Notes: generated by a model from the letters alone, not told the origin. Positions 27,039 through 36,562 are shown, counted from the stretch's first letter. The stretch is 64,000 bases of DNA from Desulforhopalus sp. IMCC35007 (GCF_005116575.1 NZ_SWCN01000008.1:62001-126000); one strand, 5' to 3'. Numbers and translations are program-made.

Positions 27039-27419
27039 ATGATAGAATCCATAAAAGAAACAGCGAGACCCAATTCCTTCATTATCTATAGCCATGAGCA
27101 GGCTTTTCGGCATATGACACAGGAACGTTCATACAGAGAACAGGAACTCTACATTATAGCAGATGAAGTACTCTTCCACTTGTGGGATCCTAATTGTGTC
27201 TCTATCGATGATGCCTACCGGGAGGAGTACTTGCCCTACCTGCCACATATCTTTGATCTCCTCATGTCGAGTGATGACGGCCAAGAGTTACATGACTACC
27301 TACTATTTGTAGAAGAAAATCAGTTTGGCATTGCAAAGGGTGACAATCTTGCTCTGGAAAGAGCATCAAGACTGGTGAACGTGTTACTTGAGTATAAAGA
27401 AAAAATCCTCCTGCCATAG
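27039..27419 (+). CDS. Hypothetical acidic protein
   Basis: Soluble 126-aa protein, acidic and mostly helical by eye, with no signal peptide or membrane segment. It has a well-formed motif region ADEVLFHLWDPNCVSIDDAYREEY followed by LPYLPHIFDLL, which suggests a real family, but I cannot name it. It is separated from ksgA by about 145 bp and faces the convergent glycosyltransferase gene. Confidence 0.6.
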   Translation: MIESIKETARPNSFIIYSHEQAFRHMTQERSYREQELYIIADEVLFHLWDPNCVSIDDAYREEYLPYLPHIFDLLMSSDDGQELHDYLLFVEENQFGIAKGDNLALERASRLVNVLLEYKEKILLP

Positions 27420-27550
27420 CCTGTGAACCTTATCGACCTTCTTGTGCGGTTATCTTTGTATGATTTTAGAGGATTATCTATTTAATTCTTTGTTCTGCCC
27501 ATATTTGATTTCACACTACCATAATAGGTAATACATCAAGCTGTCAGACA

Positions 27551-28636
27551 CTAACTAACCAGCCAGTCCTCATAGCTTTTTTTTAATACATCCCAGCTAT
27601 ACGGCTGGGTCAGTTCCACAGCAGCATCGGCGTGCAGATGCCTGTTGTCCAGTACAGCTTTTTCCAGCTGTGCTCGTAAATCTCCATTTTCGTATAAATA
27701 GGCTGGTGGAAATAATTCAGGGTAGGATAGCCGTTGGGGCAGTAGAGGCCAGCAACCGGCCCTCACTGCCTCTAATATAGAAATCCCATAGAACTCATGT
27801 TGGGATGTGGAGATGACAAGGGAGCCTCTGGCAAGCTGGTCAATATAGGCTTGATATGAGTCCGCAAAACCAAAATGGATCAGCTCCTTGGTAAATATCT
27901 GCGGTGCCTGATTAAAACAATCTGGACTCCCATGAAATGACTGGCCTAATATGATCAACTGAAAGTGAATATTTTTTTCTTTCAGCCCTTGAAGAGCCGC
28001 GAAAAATTCTTCCGGGTTCTTGTCATGTTCCCACCTGTGATTCCAGACGATTGTTGGGACTGGCTTTTTTTGGGGGGAACGCACCTTGTCAATGCTGTCA
28101 AATTCGATTCCAGGAAAAAGAACAATGCTCTTCTGTCTTAGAGTCGGGATGAGAGTATTCATCTTCATGTCCGAGCAGTAATTGAGATAGTTCTCGCAAC
28201 CCTCCAAAAAGCTTGAACGGTTAAACTCAGAATTAAAAGCAAGTCTGTCGGCGGAAAGGGCCGAATTAAAATTAATTGATCTGAACTGGTATAAACTGCT
28301 ATCTTTTTTCCGGTTTGGATAGGCAAACTGGTTTTCATGCAGATAAAGGCATATTTTAGCCTGAGGGTTCCAGCCGGGCAGTTGCCCTGCAAGAGCACGA
28401 AAAACGGCCAGATCCATAAAGGTCGAACAGAGAACGGTATCAAAATGCCGATGTTGCGGTGTCTGCCTGCCGAGTTCCTGGATAAACCACTGGGCTGAGA
28501 GCTGCATCCGGGTCTTCCATTGTCTGGCGGGCAGGGTCAAAAGACTATACTCCGCGTTCACATTGGCCATCAGTCCGACAATAAAGTTTTTATGTGACCC
28601 ACCAAAATACGGTTCAAGGATTAGAATTCTGCTCAT
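27551..28636 (-). CDS. QTMAN/GTDC1-like glycosyltransferase (DUF3524 type)
   Basis: GT-B fold glycosyltransferase of 361 aa. The N-terminus ILILEPYFGGSHKNF, then LPARQWKTRMQLSAQWFIQEL and LYLHENQFAYP, are hallmark segments of the family that includes human GTDC1, the tRNA-queuosine mannosyltransferase QTMAN. The C-terminal half has the usual nucleotide-sugar motif (HEFYGISILEAVRAGCWPLLP). By homology it could mannosylate queuosine in tRNA-Asp. Whether bacterial members do so is not something the sequence shows. It overlaps the upstream Cys-cluster gene by four bases. Confidence 0.85.
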   Translation of the reverse strand: MSRILILEPYFGGSHKNFIVGLMANVNAEYSLLTLPARQWKTRMQLSAQWFIQELGRQTPQHRHFDTVLCSTFMDLAVFRALAGQLPGWNPQAKICLYLHENQFAYPNRKKDSSLYQFRSINFNSALSADRLAFNSEFNRSSFLEGCENYLNYCSDMKMNTLIPTLRQKSIVLFPGIEFDSIDKVRSPQKKPVPTIVWNHRWEHDKNPEEFFAALQGLKEKNIHFQLIILGQSFHGSPDCFNQAPQIFTKELIHFGFADSYQAYIDQLARGSLVISTSQHEFYGISILEAVRAGCWPLLPQRLSYPELFPPAYLYENGDLRAQLEKAVLDNRHLHADAAVELTQPYSWDVLKKSYEDWLVS

Positions 28637-29097
28637 TTGTTATCTATTGTTTCCTGCAATATTTGAGAGAATGGAACCACCGGCTTAAAGCTGTACCCAC
28701 ATCCGGACGGTAGACCACCACCGCAGAAGACCAGATTTTTATCAGGAAAATCCCGGCAGAAATCAAATCGCCCGTCATAATTACTGCAGGTACCGTCAGC
28801 ACTGAGCCAGCTGCAGCAAAAAAGGAGATTTCGCCTGCTATCTTTTCCTATTTGCTCCAAACAATGATATTGTGGATTGTCAGCGACAATGCGGTCAAAA
28901 TCTTTTCTTTTTTTGATCCAACCTCCACCACTGTCTAACGACAGGCTTCGACAGCAGGCACCACAACAATGGCAGGCCCCGACAATCATCAGCTCTTTTT
29001 TACTGAGTTTAAGGCTCAGATAGGCAAAAAAGCCGGCAATTGTAAACTCGTTTATTCTCAGAAGTTTTCTTGAGATGACCTTCCAGGGAATCTTCAT
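28633..29097 (-). CDS. Cysteine-cluster protein
   Basis: A 154-aa protein resembling the YkgJ/zinc-iron-chelating cysteine-cluster group. It has a dense CHCCGACC motif, a CSWLSADGTCSNYDGRFDFCRDFP segment matching the C...YxxRPxxCRxFP pattern of that family, and further cysteines near the C-terminus. It probably binds iron-sulfur or zinc. An in-frame TTG at 29118 is less likely than ATG 29097. The four-base overlap with the downstream QTMAN-like gene indicates coupled translation and a shared task. Confidence 0.75.
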   Translation of the reverse strand: MKIPWKVISRKLLRINEFTIAGFFAYLSLKLSKKELMIVGACHCCGACCRSLSLDSGGGWIKKRKDFDRIVADNPQYHCLEQIGKDSRRNLLFCCSWLSADGTCSNYDGRFDFCRDFPDKNLVFCGGGLPSGCGYSFKPVVPFSQILQETIDNK

Positions 29098-29247
29098 ATT
29101 TAAACCATTGAAGAGCAATGAAAACCATTGTATGAACAGGATTTTGAAATTTTTTTTCGCTTTCCCTTGTTATCCGCACCATTGAAGTACTCTAAAAATA
29201 GCGCAATAAAGCGTTGAAGCTGCCCAACCCGGAGGCTATTTCTGAAT

Positions 29248-29475
29248 ATGAGACAATATATCTGCAAAATTCCATGGTCGGTAGTGCTCATTGCCTGCGC
29301 AACCTTAGGACTTGCACCCTACTCTCCTGAGCCACACCTTTTTGAAAAAACAACTCTACTCCTGCGCGCAGAACTTCGTTCTCCACTTGATATCTTTGAT
29401 TTTTTAATGCATTTGTCACCGTTTATACTTCTTCTTTTAAAAATTATCTTCAAGAGAAAAAATAACGTCCTATGA
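29248..29475 (+). CDS. Small conserved two-helix membrane protein
   Basis: A 75-aa protein with two hydrophobic segments (about residues 8-24 and 52-68). The middle part, GLAPYSPEPHLFEKTTLLLRAELRSP with DIFDFLMHLSPFILL, matches a widespread small protein that I recall from many proteobacteria, often mislabelled as an RND transporter. Function unknown. GGAGG lies about 11 nt upstream of ATG. It overlaps the YchJ-like gene by four bases. Confidence 0.65.
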   Translation: MRQYICKIPWSVVLIACATLGLAPYSPEPHLFEKTTLLLRAELRSPLDIFDFLMHLSPFILLLLKIIFKRKNNVL

Positions 29476-29942
29476 AAGACAATACATTGTGCCCTTGTTG
29501 CAGCGGCAACGACTATGCTTCCTGCTGTCTGCCAATCCTGACGGACCACGCTCTTGCCACTACCGCAGAGCTCTTGATGCGCTCAAGATATACCGCTTTT
29601 GTAAAACAGAACACAGACCATATTCTGCGCACCTGGCTTGCCGCCAAAAGACCTGTATCCTTAAATTTTGACGACCATCCCGTCACCTGGCTTGGCCTTG
29701 TCATTCATGATACTGCTCAGGGAGGAACAAAAGATAACGAAGGACAGGTGGAATTCACCGCCACCTATATAGAAAATGGGCAACTCTGCAGTCTCAAGGA
29801 ACGCAGCGAATTCCTTAAAAAAGACGGCTTGTGGTACTACGATAGTGGCGTCTGCACGGTCAGTACATCGAAAATTGAAAGAAACAGCCCCTGTCCCTGT
29901 GGCTCTTTGAAAAAATTCAAGAAATGCTGCCTGAATCTGTAA
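29472..29942 (+). CDS. YchJ-family SEC-C motif protein
   Basis: A 156-aa YchJ-like protein with zinc-binding SEC-C motifs at both ends: CPCCSGNDYASCC at the N-terminus and CPCGSLKKFKKCC at the C-terminus, flanking the central NTF2-like YchJ domain (AELLMRSRYTAFVKQNTDHIL, then FTATYIENG). Role unknown, though SEC-C motifs bind zinc and often contact proteins or ribosomes. Coupled to the small membrane protein upstream (ATGA overlap). Confidence 0.88.
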   Translation: MKDNTLCPCCSGNDYASCCLPILTDHALATTAELLMRSRYTAFVKQNTDHILRTWLAAKRPVSLNFDDHPVTWLGLVIHDTAQGGTKDNEGQVEFTATYIENGQLCSLKERSEFLKKDGLWYYDSGVCTVSTSKIERNSPCPCGSLKKFKKCCLNL

Positions 29943-30030
29943 GCGGAGTGTAGCATCACAACCGCTGATGAACCTACGGCGTTACAGACCGACATCGGCA
30001 GACGGACAACGATTAAAAAATTATCTGGAC

Positions 30031-31236
30031 CTAAAGTTTTCCCTCCAGGATCGATACAATCCTATCGAGAATAAGGTCGGCTGTCCCGTCTTTCGTGGTG
30101 AGTGGAAGTTGTTGTTCCCCTGATCTGTCAATAAGAAGAACCTTATTGGTATCTACTTCGAATCCGCTGCTTGTAGCGCTTATATCGTTGACAGCAATGA
30201 GATCAAGATTTTTTCGGTCGAGTTTTCTCTGCCCTTCCTGTCGCAGATTTTCACTTTCTGCTGCAAACCCCACCAGAACCTGGCCCTGCTTTTTCTTCTT
30301 GCCAAGTTCAAACAAGATATCGGGGTTCTGTATCAATGCAAGGTTGAGATCAATACCCTCTTTTTTCACTTTTTCGGTAAAGCTGGTTTCCGGTCGATAG
30401 TCCGCCACTGCTGCAGCTTTAATGATCACATCGCAATCCTCTGCATGGAAATGAACCGCCTTGGCCATCTCTCTGGCACTTTTCACATCAACCCGCTCCA
30501 CCCCGTGGGGCTGAGAAAGTGCTGTTGGTCCACTGACGAGTATGACCTGTGCGCCCCTTCTCTTTGCACAGCGAGCCAGGGCATAACCCATCTTTCCTGA
30601 GGATCTATTACCGAGGAAACGTGCAGGATCAATAGCTTCTCTTGTTGGACCAGCTGTGACAAGAATACGTCTTCCGGCTAAATCCTGTTTCGCCAAGGCT
30701 GCAGCCAAACATTCCTTTGCCAGATCCCAATCCGGCAGACGCCCCTGACCTTCTTCCTTACATGCCATCATTCCGGAACCGGGATTGATAACCGTAAATC
30801 CAAGACCTTTTAAAATTTCTATATTTCTCACCGTTGCAGGATTATCGTACATCCTGCTGTTCATCGCCGGAAAAACAAGAACCGGAGCCCTGGTTGCAAG
30901 CACTGTGGTTGTAATAAGATTGTCAGCAAAACCGGCCGCAAGTTTGGCGATGGTATTTGCTGAAGCGGGTGCGATAACCACAATATCCGCATCCCTGCCA
31001 AGATCAATATGGGCCATCGAATTATTGGCTTCCCCCATAAACATGTCGGTATGGACAAGATTCCCCGATAATGCTCCAAAGGTAAGTGGTGTGATAAATT
31101 TTTCCGCAGACCGGCTCATAATGACGTGAACCAGGGCTTCTTCTTTGGCAAGATCACTGACCCAGATTGCCGTTTTAAAAGCGGCGATGGATCCGGTCAC
31201 ACACACGACAATGTTTTTCCCACTGAATACTGTCAT
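30031..31236 (-). CDS. coaBC: Bifunctional phosphopantothenoylcysteine decarboxylase/synthetase
   Basis: CoaBC (Dfp) of coenzyme A synthesis, 401 aa. The N-terminal CoaC decarboxylase domain has the FMN-binding VTGSIAAFK, the catalytic histidine in NSMAHIDLG, PAMNSRMYDNPA and the ACKEEGQGRLP flap. The C-terminal CoaB synthetase carries VTAGPTREAIDPARFLGNRSSGKMG and AAVADYRP. It lies 37 bp downstream of the polysaccharide-cluster phosphotransferase on the same strand and may be the last gene of that transcript. Confidence 0.95.
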   Translation of the reverse strand: MTVFSGKNIVVCVTGSIAAFKTAIWVSDLAKEEALVHVIMSRSAEKFITPLTFGALSGNLVHTDMFMGEANNSMAHIDLGRDADIVVIAPASANTIAKLAAGFADNLITTTVLATRAPVLVFPAMNSRMYDNPATVRNIEILKGLGFTVINPGSGMMACKEEGQGRLPDWDLAKECLAAALAKQDLAGRRILVTAGPTREAIDPARFLGNRSSGKMGYALARCAKRRGAQVILVSGPTALSQPHGVERVDVKSAREMAKAVHFHAEDCDVIIKAAAVADYRPETSFTEKVKKEGIDLNLALIQNPDILFELGKKKKQGQVLVGFAAESENLRQEGQRKLDRKNLDLIAVNDISATSSGFEVDTNKVLLIDRSGEQQLPLTTKDGTADLILDRIVSILEGKL

Positions 31237-31273
31237 CTTCTTCTCTTGCGTAAAATATCCTGCGCTGTTCCTG

Positions 31274-32683
31274 TTAATAAGCGCCCTTTCCCACGATCAT
31301 ACAATAGACAGTTTTAATTATAATTTTAATATCAGTCCAGAGTGAGTAGTTGAGAATATACCAGTCATCAAGCTGTACCCGCTCTGCATATGCTTCAACA
31401 TTGGAGCGCCGCCCCACCTGCCAGGGACCGGTGATTCCAGGCTTCATAGAGCAGTACCTGCCGGCACTTTCTTTATAAAAACCGTTGAGTTCCTTGCCGA
31501 TGATAGGGCGCGCCCCTACAACACTCATATCACCGCGAATAACATTTATAAATTGAGGAAATTCATCAAGACTGGTTCTTCGCAGGAATTTCCCGATCCG
31601 GGTAATCCTTGGATCATTTTTCAGCTTAAAGCTTTGTTCCCATTCGGTTCTGAGCTCTTCATTTTCTTCCAGAAGGGTATCAAGTTCCTTATCAGCATTC
31701 ACCTTCATTGTCCTAAACTTCAGGCAGTTAAATTGCTTCCCTGCGGCAGTAATTCTTTTATGTCTGTAAAAGACAGGACCACCATCACTGAGTTTCACCA
31801 GTGCTGCGATGAAAAGGGTCAGAGGCAGAGTACATATCAGAATAGCTACAGAAAAGATGAGATCAAAACTTCTTTTCCATTCAGTATTGGGATTAAAGTT
31901 GAGAATGAGCAGGCTTCCCAGAGACTGCATTTGCGCATTATGTAGACCATAGAGATAAAGATCTGGAACAAGATATATTCTTGCACCAAGGGAGCGACAC
32001 TCCCGTAAAATTCTAAAAATCTTCTTCTCAGCGCGCATGGGAAGAGCAATATACACATAATCGATATCATGAACCTCAAGGTAGGCATTGATAGCGCCGA
32101 TATTGCCCAACATTGGTTTTCCTAGAACCGTGTCAAAATTCTCCTCATCAACCTTATCATCAAAAAAACCAAGGATCTCGATCCCTGCCCAGGGCATACT
32201 CTCGAGCTCTTTTACAAGATTTACCCCGAGATCGCCTGCTCCAACAATGACAGCTCTACGCACATTTTTCCCACGACGCCTAAAACTCCTCAATAATTTT
32301 CTGGCTGCCAGATGAATAGAAAAAATCAATAACGGGGTGGTGATTGACCAGATAAGGATAACAACCCGAGAATAGGCAATTGAGATCTTAAAAATAAAGA
32401 AATAGAAGAGAAGCAGGCCGACGACAGCACCCCACGCCTTTAAAATAACGATAAATTCAAGAAAAAATTTCCAGCCACGCCACGACCGGTACAACTGAAA
32501 GGACTGAAAGCTGATAAAGGTAAGGATAAAAGTAATGATCAACAATCTGTTATAATAGGGGCTCCATGGCACCCGATACCAGACGACCAGCAAGGCAAGG
32601 TAACCAATCACGACACAACAGTCGATGAGATGAAGAAGTCTTGCCATAAGGGAGCTTTGCTCCCGTAAATTTGTAGATAGCAT
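31274..32683 (-). CDS. Undecaprenyl-phosphate sugar-1-phosphate transferase
   Basis: Polyisoprenyl-phosphate hexose-1-phosphate transferase (WbaP/WcaJ/CpsE type), which starts exopolysaccharide or O-antigen repeat units on undecaprenyl phosphate. The 469 aa comprise four to five N-terminal helices, a Rossmann-like CoA-binding domain (AVIVGAGDLGVNLV), a fifth helix and the catalytic C-terminus (FRTMKVNADKELD, RRTSLDEFPQFINVIRGDMSVVGARP, MKPGITGPWQV). A GGGAGC/GCTCCC hairpin (32650-32664) lies within the first codons. It appears last of the six sugar-related genes of the cluster. Confidence 0.93.
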   Translation of the reverse strand: MLSTNLREQSSLMARLLHLIDCCVVIGYLALLVVWYRVPWSPYYNRLLIITFILTFISFQSFQLYRSWRGWKFFLEFIVILKAWGAVVGLLLFYFFIFKISIAYSRVVILIWSITTPLLIFSIHLAARKLLRSFRRRGKNVRRAVIVGAGDLGVNLVKELESMPWAGIEILGFFDDKVDEENFDTVLGKPMLGNIGAINAYLEVHDIDYVYIALPMRAEKKIFRILRECRSLGARIYLVPDLYLYGLHNAQMQSLGSLLILNFNPNTEWKRSFDLIFSVAILICTLPLTLFIAALVKLSDGGPVFYRHKRITAAGKQFNCLKFRTMKVNADKELDTLLEENEELRTEWEQSFKLKNDPRITRIGKFLRRTSLDEFPQFINVIRGDMSVVGARPIIGKELNGFYKESAGRYCSMKPGITGPWQVGRRSNVEAYAERVQLDDWYILNYSLWTDIKIIIKTVYCMIVGKGAY

Positions 32684-32737
32684 ATTATATTAATTTATCT
32701 GGGCGAAATATGAATTATTTCAAAGTGAAGCAAAACT

Positions 32738-33676
32738 TCAGCAGCCCCACCAGCGCCTGTTTAAACTCAGAGCGGAACAGAGTTTTCTAGGCAACCTTTT
32801 GTATATACGTCCCAGTTTATATCCCGTATATTTTACCGCGTTGCGCATTATCCAGTCACACATGAGTGGATATCGTTTCTGTAAAATAATCTTGTCTAAT
32901 GCAGATCGAACGTAAGCCCTCCCCACGCCTTCTGCATGACCATATGTATCTAACAACCATTTTTCACCACTATGTAAAACGCCTATGTCGAACGAACGCC
33001 TGAACTCCTGCCCATAATTGTAGTTATGGCTATGGTACACAGCCGCCTCGCTGGCATAATAGACCTCGTGACCTGCCATCAAAAGCCTTCCAAGGGTACA
33101 GGTATCCTCACCAAAAATCAATCCGTTCTTGAAAAAGCCAACGGCCGCCAGGGGTTCTTTTTTATAGGCCGCAAAAGAATTGGAAACGAATACCGTTTTC
33201 AAACCATATTTCGTCCGGTCGGCATAGCTTCTCGTGACAGATTCTTCCGGGTAATTAAAGCTTCTCAGGTGTGCCGCGATAAGGGAGGCATCAGTAAGCG
33301 GGAGCTGCCTGCCATAGGCACAGCAAATATTATCTCTCTCAAAAAGTGGCTGGACAAGTTTTTTCAGGGAATCTGGCGAACTCAGAATAGCATCCTGGGT
33401 AAAATAGACGAGTATCGATCCTTTGGCTTTTGATGCAAGAAGAGTTCTTGTTCCACCGTGATCAAATTCATTGCGGGTAATGTCAAAGACCTCGGCACCG
33501 TTTTTTTTACAGATAGCAACAGTATCGTCATCCGAGGACGAATCAGCGACAAGGATTTCATCCGCCTGGGTGTCCTGCAGGCAAAGCGCTGCAAAAAACT
33601 CAGGTAACGTTGCCCCGCCATTAAGAGTAGGTATAAGGATGGAAATGGAATTTTCTGCGGTTCTGCTCATGCTCAA
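32738..33676 (-). CDS. Family 2 glycosyltransferase (rhamnosyltransferase-like)
   Basis: GT-A fold glycosyltransferase of 312 aa. The N-terminal ISILIPTLNGGATLPEF and nucleotide-binding DSSSDDDT, then the HGGTRT motif and FTQDAI, are those of the rhamnosyltransferase-like GT2 group. No membrane helices. Start is TTG 33676 with AGGT upstream; ATG 33670 is an alternative. Likely adds a sugar to the undecaprenyl-linked repeat unit; donor and acceptor cannot be read. Confidence 0.88.
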   Translation of the reverse strand: MSMSRTAENSISILIPTLNGGATLPEFFAALCLQDTQADEILVADSSSDDDTVAICKKNGAEVFDITRNEFDHGGTRTLLASKAKGSILVYFTQDAILSSPDSLKKLVQPLFERDNICCAYGRQLPLTDASLIAAHLRSFNYPEESVTRSYADRTKYGLKTVFVSNSFAAYKKEPLAAVGFFKNGLIFGEDTCTLGRLLMAGHEVYYASEAAVYHSHNYNYGQEFRRSFDIGVLHSGEKWLLDTYGHAEGVGRAYVRSALDKIILQKRYPLMCDWIMRNAVKYTGYKLGRIYKRLPRKLCSALSLNRRWWGC

Positions 33677-33699
33677 ATCAACCTATTGATCGTTGAAGA

Positions 33700-34512
33700 C
33701 TACATACGAAACAGACGAACAGCCAGATATTTAGCTCCCGCCCACAACAAATATACTGACGGATGCCGAATGTACATTTTAATCTCATTTTCCGCGGAGT
33801 ACAGACGCTTCTCATAGGAAACGTCCTGTCGATCTTCCTTCCACCCCCTGCAGTGATAAGCCACAATTTCAGGAGAATAGAAAAGCTTCCAACCGCTTTT
33901 TCGTAGCCTCAAGCTCAGTTCAATATCTTCTTTATACAAGAAAAATGCAGGATCGAAAATATCGCCTGCAAACACCTCAACAGTCTCAATTCGGCAACAC
34001 AGCAAGGCTCCACAGACGGCCGGAACCACCTGAGGAAAATCATACTGACCTCGATCTTCTTCCCCCTGTCCCCGGTCATACCATCGTCCATACCATTTTC
34101 TAAATATCCCGCTGGAATCAAGAAGACCAGTAGGTTTGCCACGACCAAGATCAAACCCAAGAAGTTTTCCCGTCACACAGCCAACCGATCTATCCCGGGT
34201 CAATATCTCCACAATCTTTACTATAGCATCAGGGTTAAGAAAGGTGTCGGGATTTAAAAAGATGACGATATCGTCATTTTCTACAGTGAGCGACCTAAAA
34301 CCAAGATTATTTGCCCTTGAAAAACCGATATTGGTTGTCCTGATAAGGCTTGTGACCATATTCTCTAGCCCAGCAAGATAGGAGGTGTCAGCCGAACCAC
34401 TATCTACTATTGTTATGCTGTCAGCAGGATGCTTCTGGGAGAGGAGTGCATCTAGGCAAAGCGGTATTTCACGCTCTGAATTGTGCGTCACTATAATGAC
34501 ATGGACCGGCAT
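33700..34512 (-). CDS. Family 2 glycosyltransferase
   Basis: GT2 enzyme of 270 aa. VIIVTHNSEREIPLCLDAL, VDSGSADTSY, NIGFSRANNLGF and FLNPDTF (DxD-type site) mark the WbbL/rhamnosyl-like subgroup, and the region FFLYKEDIELSLRLRKSGWKL carries the catalytic ED. No signal peptide or helix bundle. It sits 23 bp upstream of the next GT gene on the same strand. Confidence 0.9.
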   Translation of the reverse strand: MPVHVIIVTHNSEREIPLCLDALLSQKHPADSITIVDSGSADTSYLAGLENMVTSLIRTTNIGFSRANNLGFRSLTVENDDIVIFLNPDTFLNPDAIVKIVEILTRDRSVGCVTGKLLGFDLGRGKPTGLLDSSGIFRKWYGRWYDRGQGEEDRGQYDFPQVVPAVCGALLCCRIETVEVFAGDIFDPAFFLYKEDIELSLRLRKSGWKLFYSPEIVAYHCRGWKEDRQDVSYEKRLYSAENEIKMYIRHPSVYLLWAGAKYLAVRLFRM

Positions 34513-34542
34513 GGTGTCACTGAATAGGTTGAAAAATCATAT

Positions 34543-35592
34543 CTAAAAAAAGAGCTTTAAATAGAGCCTCAAGAAACCGTTGCTTTTTCCTTGCTGTGTC
34601 CTTCTTGAAATAATGGAAATGACAGCCTCTTTTTCTGCTCGTTTGATCTGTTCTGTAAGTTTCAGGCTCTTTTGTGGTTCCACACCGTCAAGAAGCTCTT
34701 GTCGCTTTTTCAAAAAAACGGCAGAATTTCTCATTGCCTCATAACAGCCTTTAACCCAGGGGCTCAGCATCTTTTTTTTACAACAGAAGATAAACCAGAA
34801 AAACTGATAGGTCAGAATTGCCGGTCCAAATTGTATGAAAAAGCGCAGAGGGTAATTTTTTATGAGAACATTAAAATTATTCCTGGTAGACAGTCGAATT
34901 GTCAGAGGATTGATTTTCGAACCGGAAGTGGCACTGCCGATATGATAGACAACCGCATTACTCAGATACATACAGCGCAGCCCGCAGCGTCGTGCCCGGA
35001 TATTCAGGTCGACATCTTCAAGATAGGCGAAAAAATCCGCATCAAATATCCCTGCTATATCGAAAAAACTTTTCCTGTATAAGGCAGCCCCGGCACAGGC
35101 CCCGAAGACCTCACGGTTATGCTGGTAGCGTTCAGTGTCATACTCAAGAGTGCCGAGCCTGTATCCCACCCCGCCACGAAGAACCGCATCACCGGCACCA
35201 TCGAGCACATTTCTTTGTGAAAAGCTGAGCATTTTCAAGGCGAAAAACGCATACTCCGGATACTGAAGTGCCCCTGCGATGAGCTGTTCAAGACAGTTTT
35301 CGGTAACTTCCATGTCATTGTTGAGAAGAAGCAGCAACTCGCTTTTGGCCGCTGAAATCCCTGCATTGACGGCGACACTAAAGCCTGTGTTGTGATCAAA
35401 GGATATAAGCTTTACAGCAGGGAATTCCTGCGCCAGAACCTCTTTTGTATCATCGGAGGAGCCGTTATCAACAACCGTTATGGAAAAATTCCTAAAGGTC
35501 TGCTGAGCCAGTGAGCGTAAACAGTGCTGCAACATTGCTGAACCATTCCAGTTTGGAATGATTACTTCAATCTGAGGATCAGCTGTCAGCAT
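34543..35592 (-). CDS. Family 2 glycosyltransferase
   Basis: GT2 enzyme of 349 aa. VIIPNWNGSAMLQHCLRSL, VDNGSSDDT, NTGFSVAVNAG, LLLNNDMEV and FAYLEDVDLNIRARRCG give the full nucleotide-binding and catalytic pattern. A hydrophobic stretch around residues 260-280 and a basic C-terminal tail suggest membrane association. The start overlaps the upstream GT gene by 14 bases. Confidence 0.9.
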   Translation of the reverse strand: MLTADPQIEVIIPNWNGSAMLQHCLRSLAQQTFRNFSITVVDNGSSDDTKEVLAQEFPAVKLISFDHNTGFSVAVNAGISAAKSELLLLLNNDMEVTENCLEQLIAGALQYPEYAFFALKMLSFSQRNVLDGAGDAVLRGGVGYRLGTLEYDTERYQHNREVFGACAGAALYRKSFFDIAGIFDADFFAYLEDVDLNIRARRCGLRCMYLSNAVVYHIGSATSGSKINPLTIRLSTRNNFNVLIKNYPLRFFIQFGPAILTYQFFWFIFCCKKKMLSPWVKGCYEAMRNSAVFLKKRQELLDGVEPQKSLKLTEQIKRAEKEAVISIISRRTQQGKSNGFLRLYLKLFF

Positions 35593-36562
35593 CTATTTGG
35601 TCAGCTTCGTCGTTTAAAGATTTTGCCCTAAAGACATTCTTGGTAAAATAGACCGGTTTATCCTGTGACTCATGATAGGTCCTGGCCTGCAATTCCGCAA
35701 TAAGGCCCATGGAAACAAACTGTATTCCAATCAAAATCAAAAGAACAGCGAGAAAAAGTAAAGGCCTGTCCGAGAGACCAATGCCCATAAACTGCCTTTG
35801 AAAGGTCATAATCAAGGCGATGAGCATACCAATTCCACCGGAAATAACCCCCATAAGCCCAAATACCTGAATCGGCCGGGTCGAGTAACTGAGGAGAAAC
35901 TTAACGGTAAGTAAATCAAGTACTACCCGGATGGTTCTTGATATCCCGTACTTTGAACTGCCAAATCTTCGTGGCCGGTGATTAACCTTTACCTCGGTAA
36001 AATCTATTCCCATCCCACTTGCGATAGCTGGGATGAATCTGTGCATCTCACCATAAAGCTTTACGCTTTTTATAACTTCCTTGCGAAAAGCCTTAAGTGT
36101 GCAGCCATAATCATGCAGATTCACGCCGGTGGTTTTAGAGATTATTTTATTTGCGATCATGGAGGGCAGACGTCGGTTGATGAAGGCGTCTTTTCTGTCA
36201 AACCGCCAACCGGTCACCACGTCATTTCCTTCATTAATTTTCTCAAGTAAGAGAGGAATATCATGGGGATCATTCTGCAAATCCGCATCCATGGTCACAA
36301 TAACCTCACCCAAGGCTAAATCAAAGCCTGCAGCCATTGCTGCGGTTTGGCCAAAGTTTTTACGGAAATTGATAATTACAACGTGTTCATCTTTTTCCTG
36401 CAGTTCCTTCAATAACTGAAGACTTTTATCCTTACTTCCATCATCTATGAATATGAGTTCATATCCTCCTTCGATAGAGGCCATGACTTCATTCAATTCA
36501 GCATAGAGGTAGGGAATATTTTCTTCTTCATTGAGAAGTGGAATAACAACTGACAGTAGCAA
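35579..36562 (-). CDS. Polyprenyl-phosphate glycosyltransferase (ArnC/DPM1-like GT2)
   Basis: GT2 enzyme of 327 aa with the ArnC/GtrB/dolichol-phosphate-mannose-synthase layout: a catalytic domain (VVIPLLNEEENI, FIDDGSKDKS, TMDADLQNDP, GWRFDRKDAF) then two C-terminal transmembrane helices (about 230-255 and 265-290). It probably makes a polyprenyl-phosphate sugar as a membrane donor. It starts at TTG 36562 with GGAG eight bases upstream. The C-terminus overlaps the next GT gene by 14 bases. Confidence 0.9.
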   Translation of the reverse strand: MLLSVVIPLLNEEENIPYLYAELNEVMASIEGGYELIFIDDGSKDKSLQLLKELQEKDEHVVIINFRKNFGQTAAMAAGFDLALGEVIVTMDADLQNDPHDIPLLLEKINEGNDVVTGWRFDRKDAFINRRLPSMIANKIISKTTGVNLHDYGCTLKAFRKEVIKSVKLYGEMHRFIPAIASGMGIDFTEVKVNHRPRRFGSSKYGISRTIRVVLDLLTVKFLLSYSTRPIQVFGLMGVISGGIGMLIALIMTFQRQFMGIGLSDRPLLFLAVLLILIGIQFVSMGLIAELQARTYHESQDKPVYFTKNVFRAKSLNDEADQIDADS

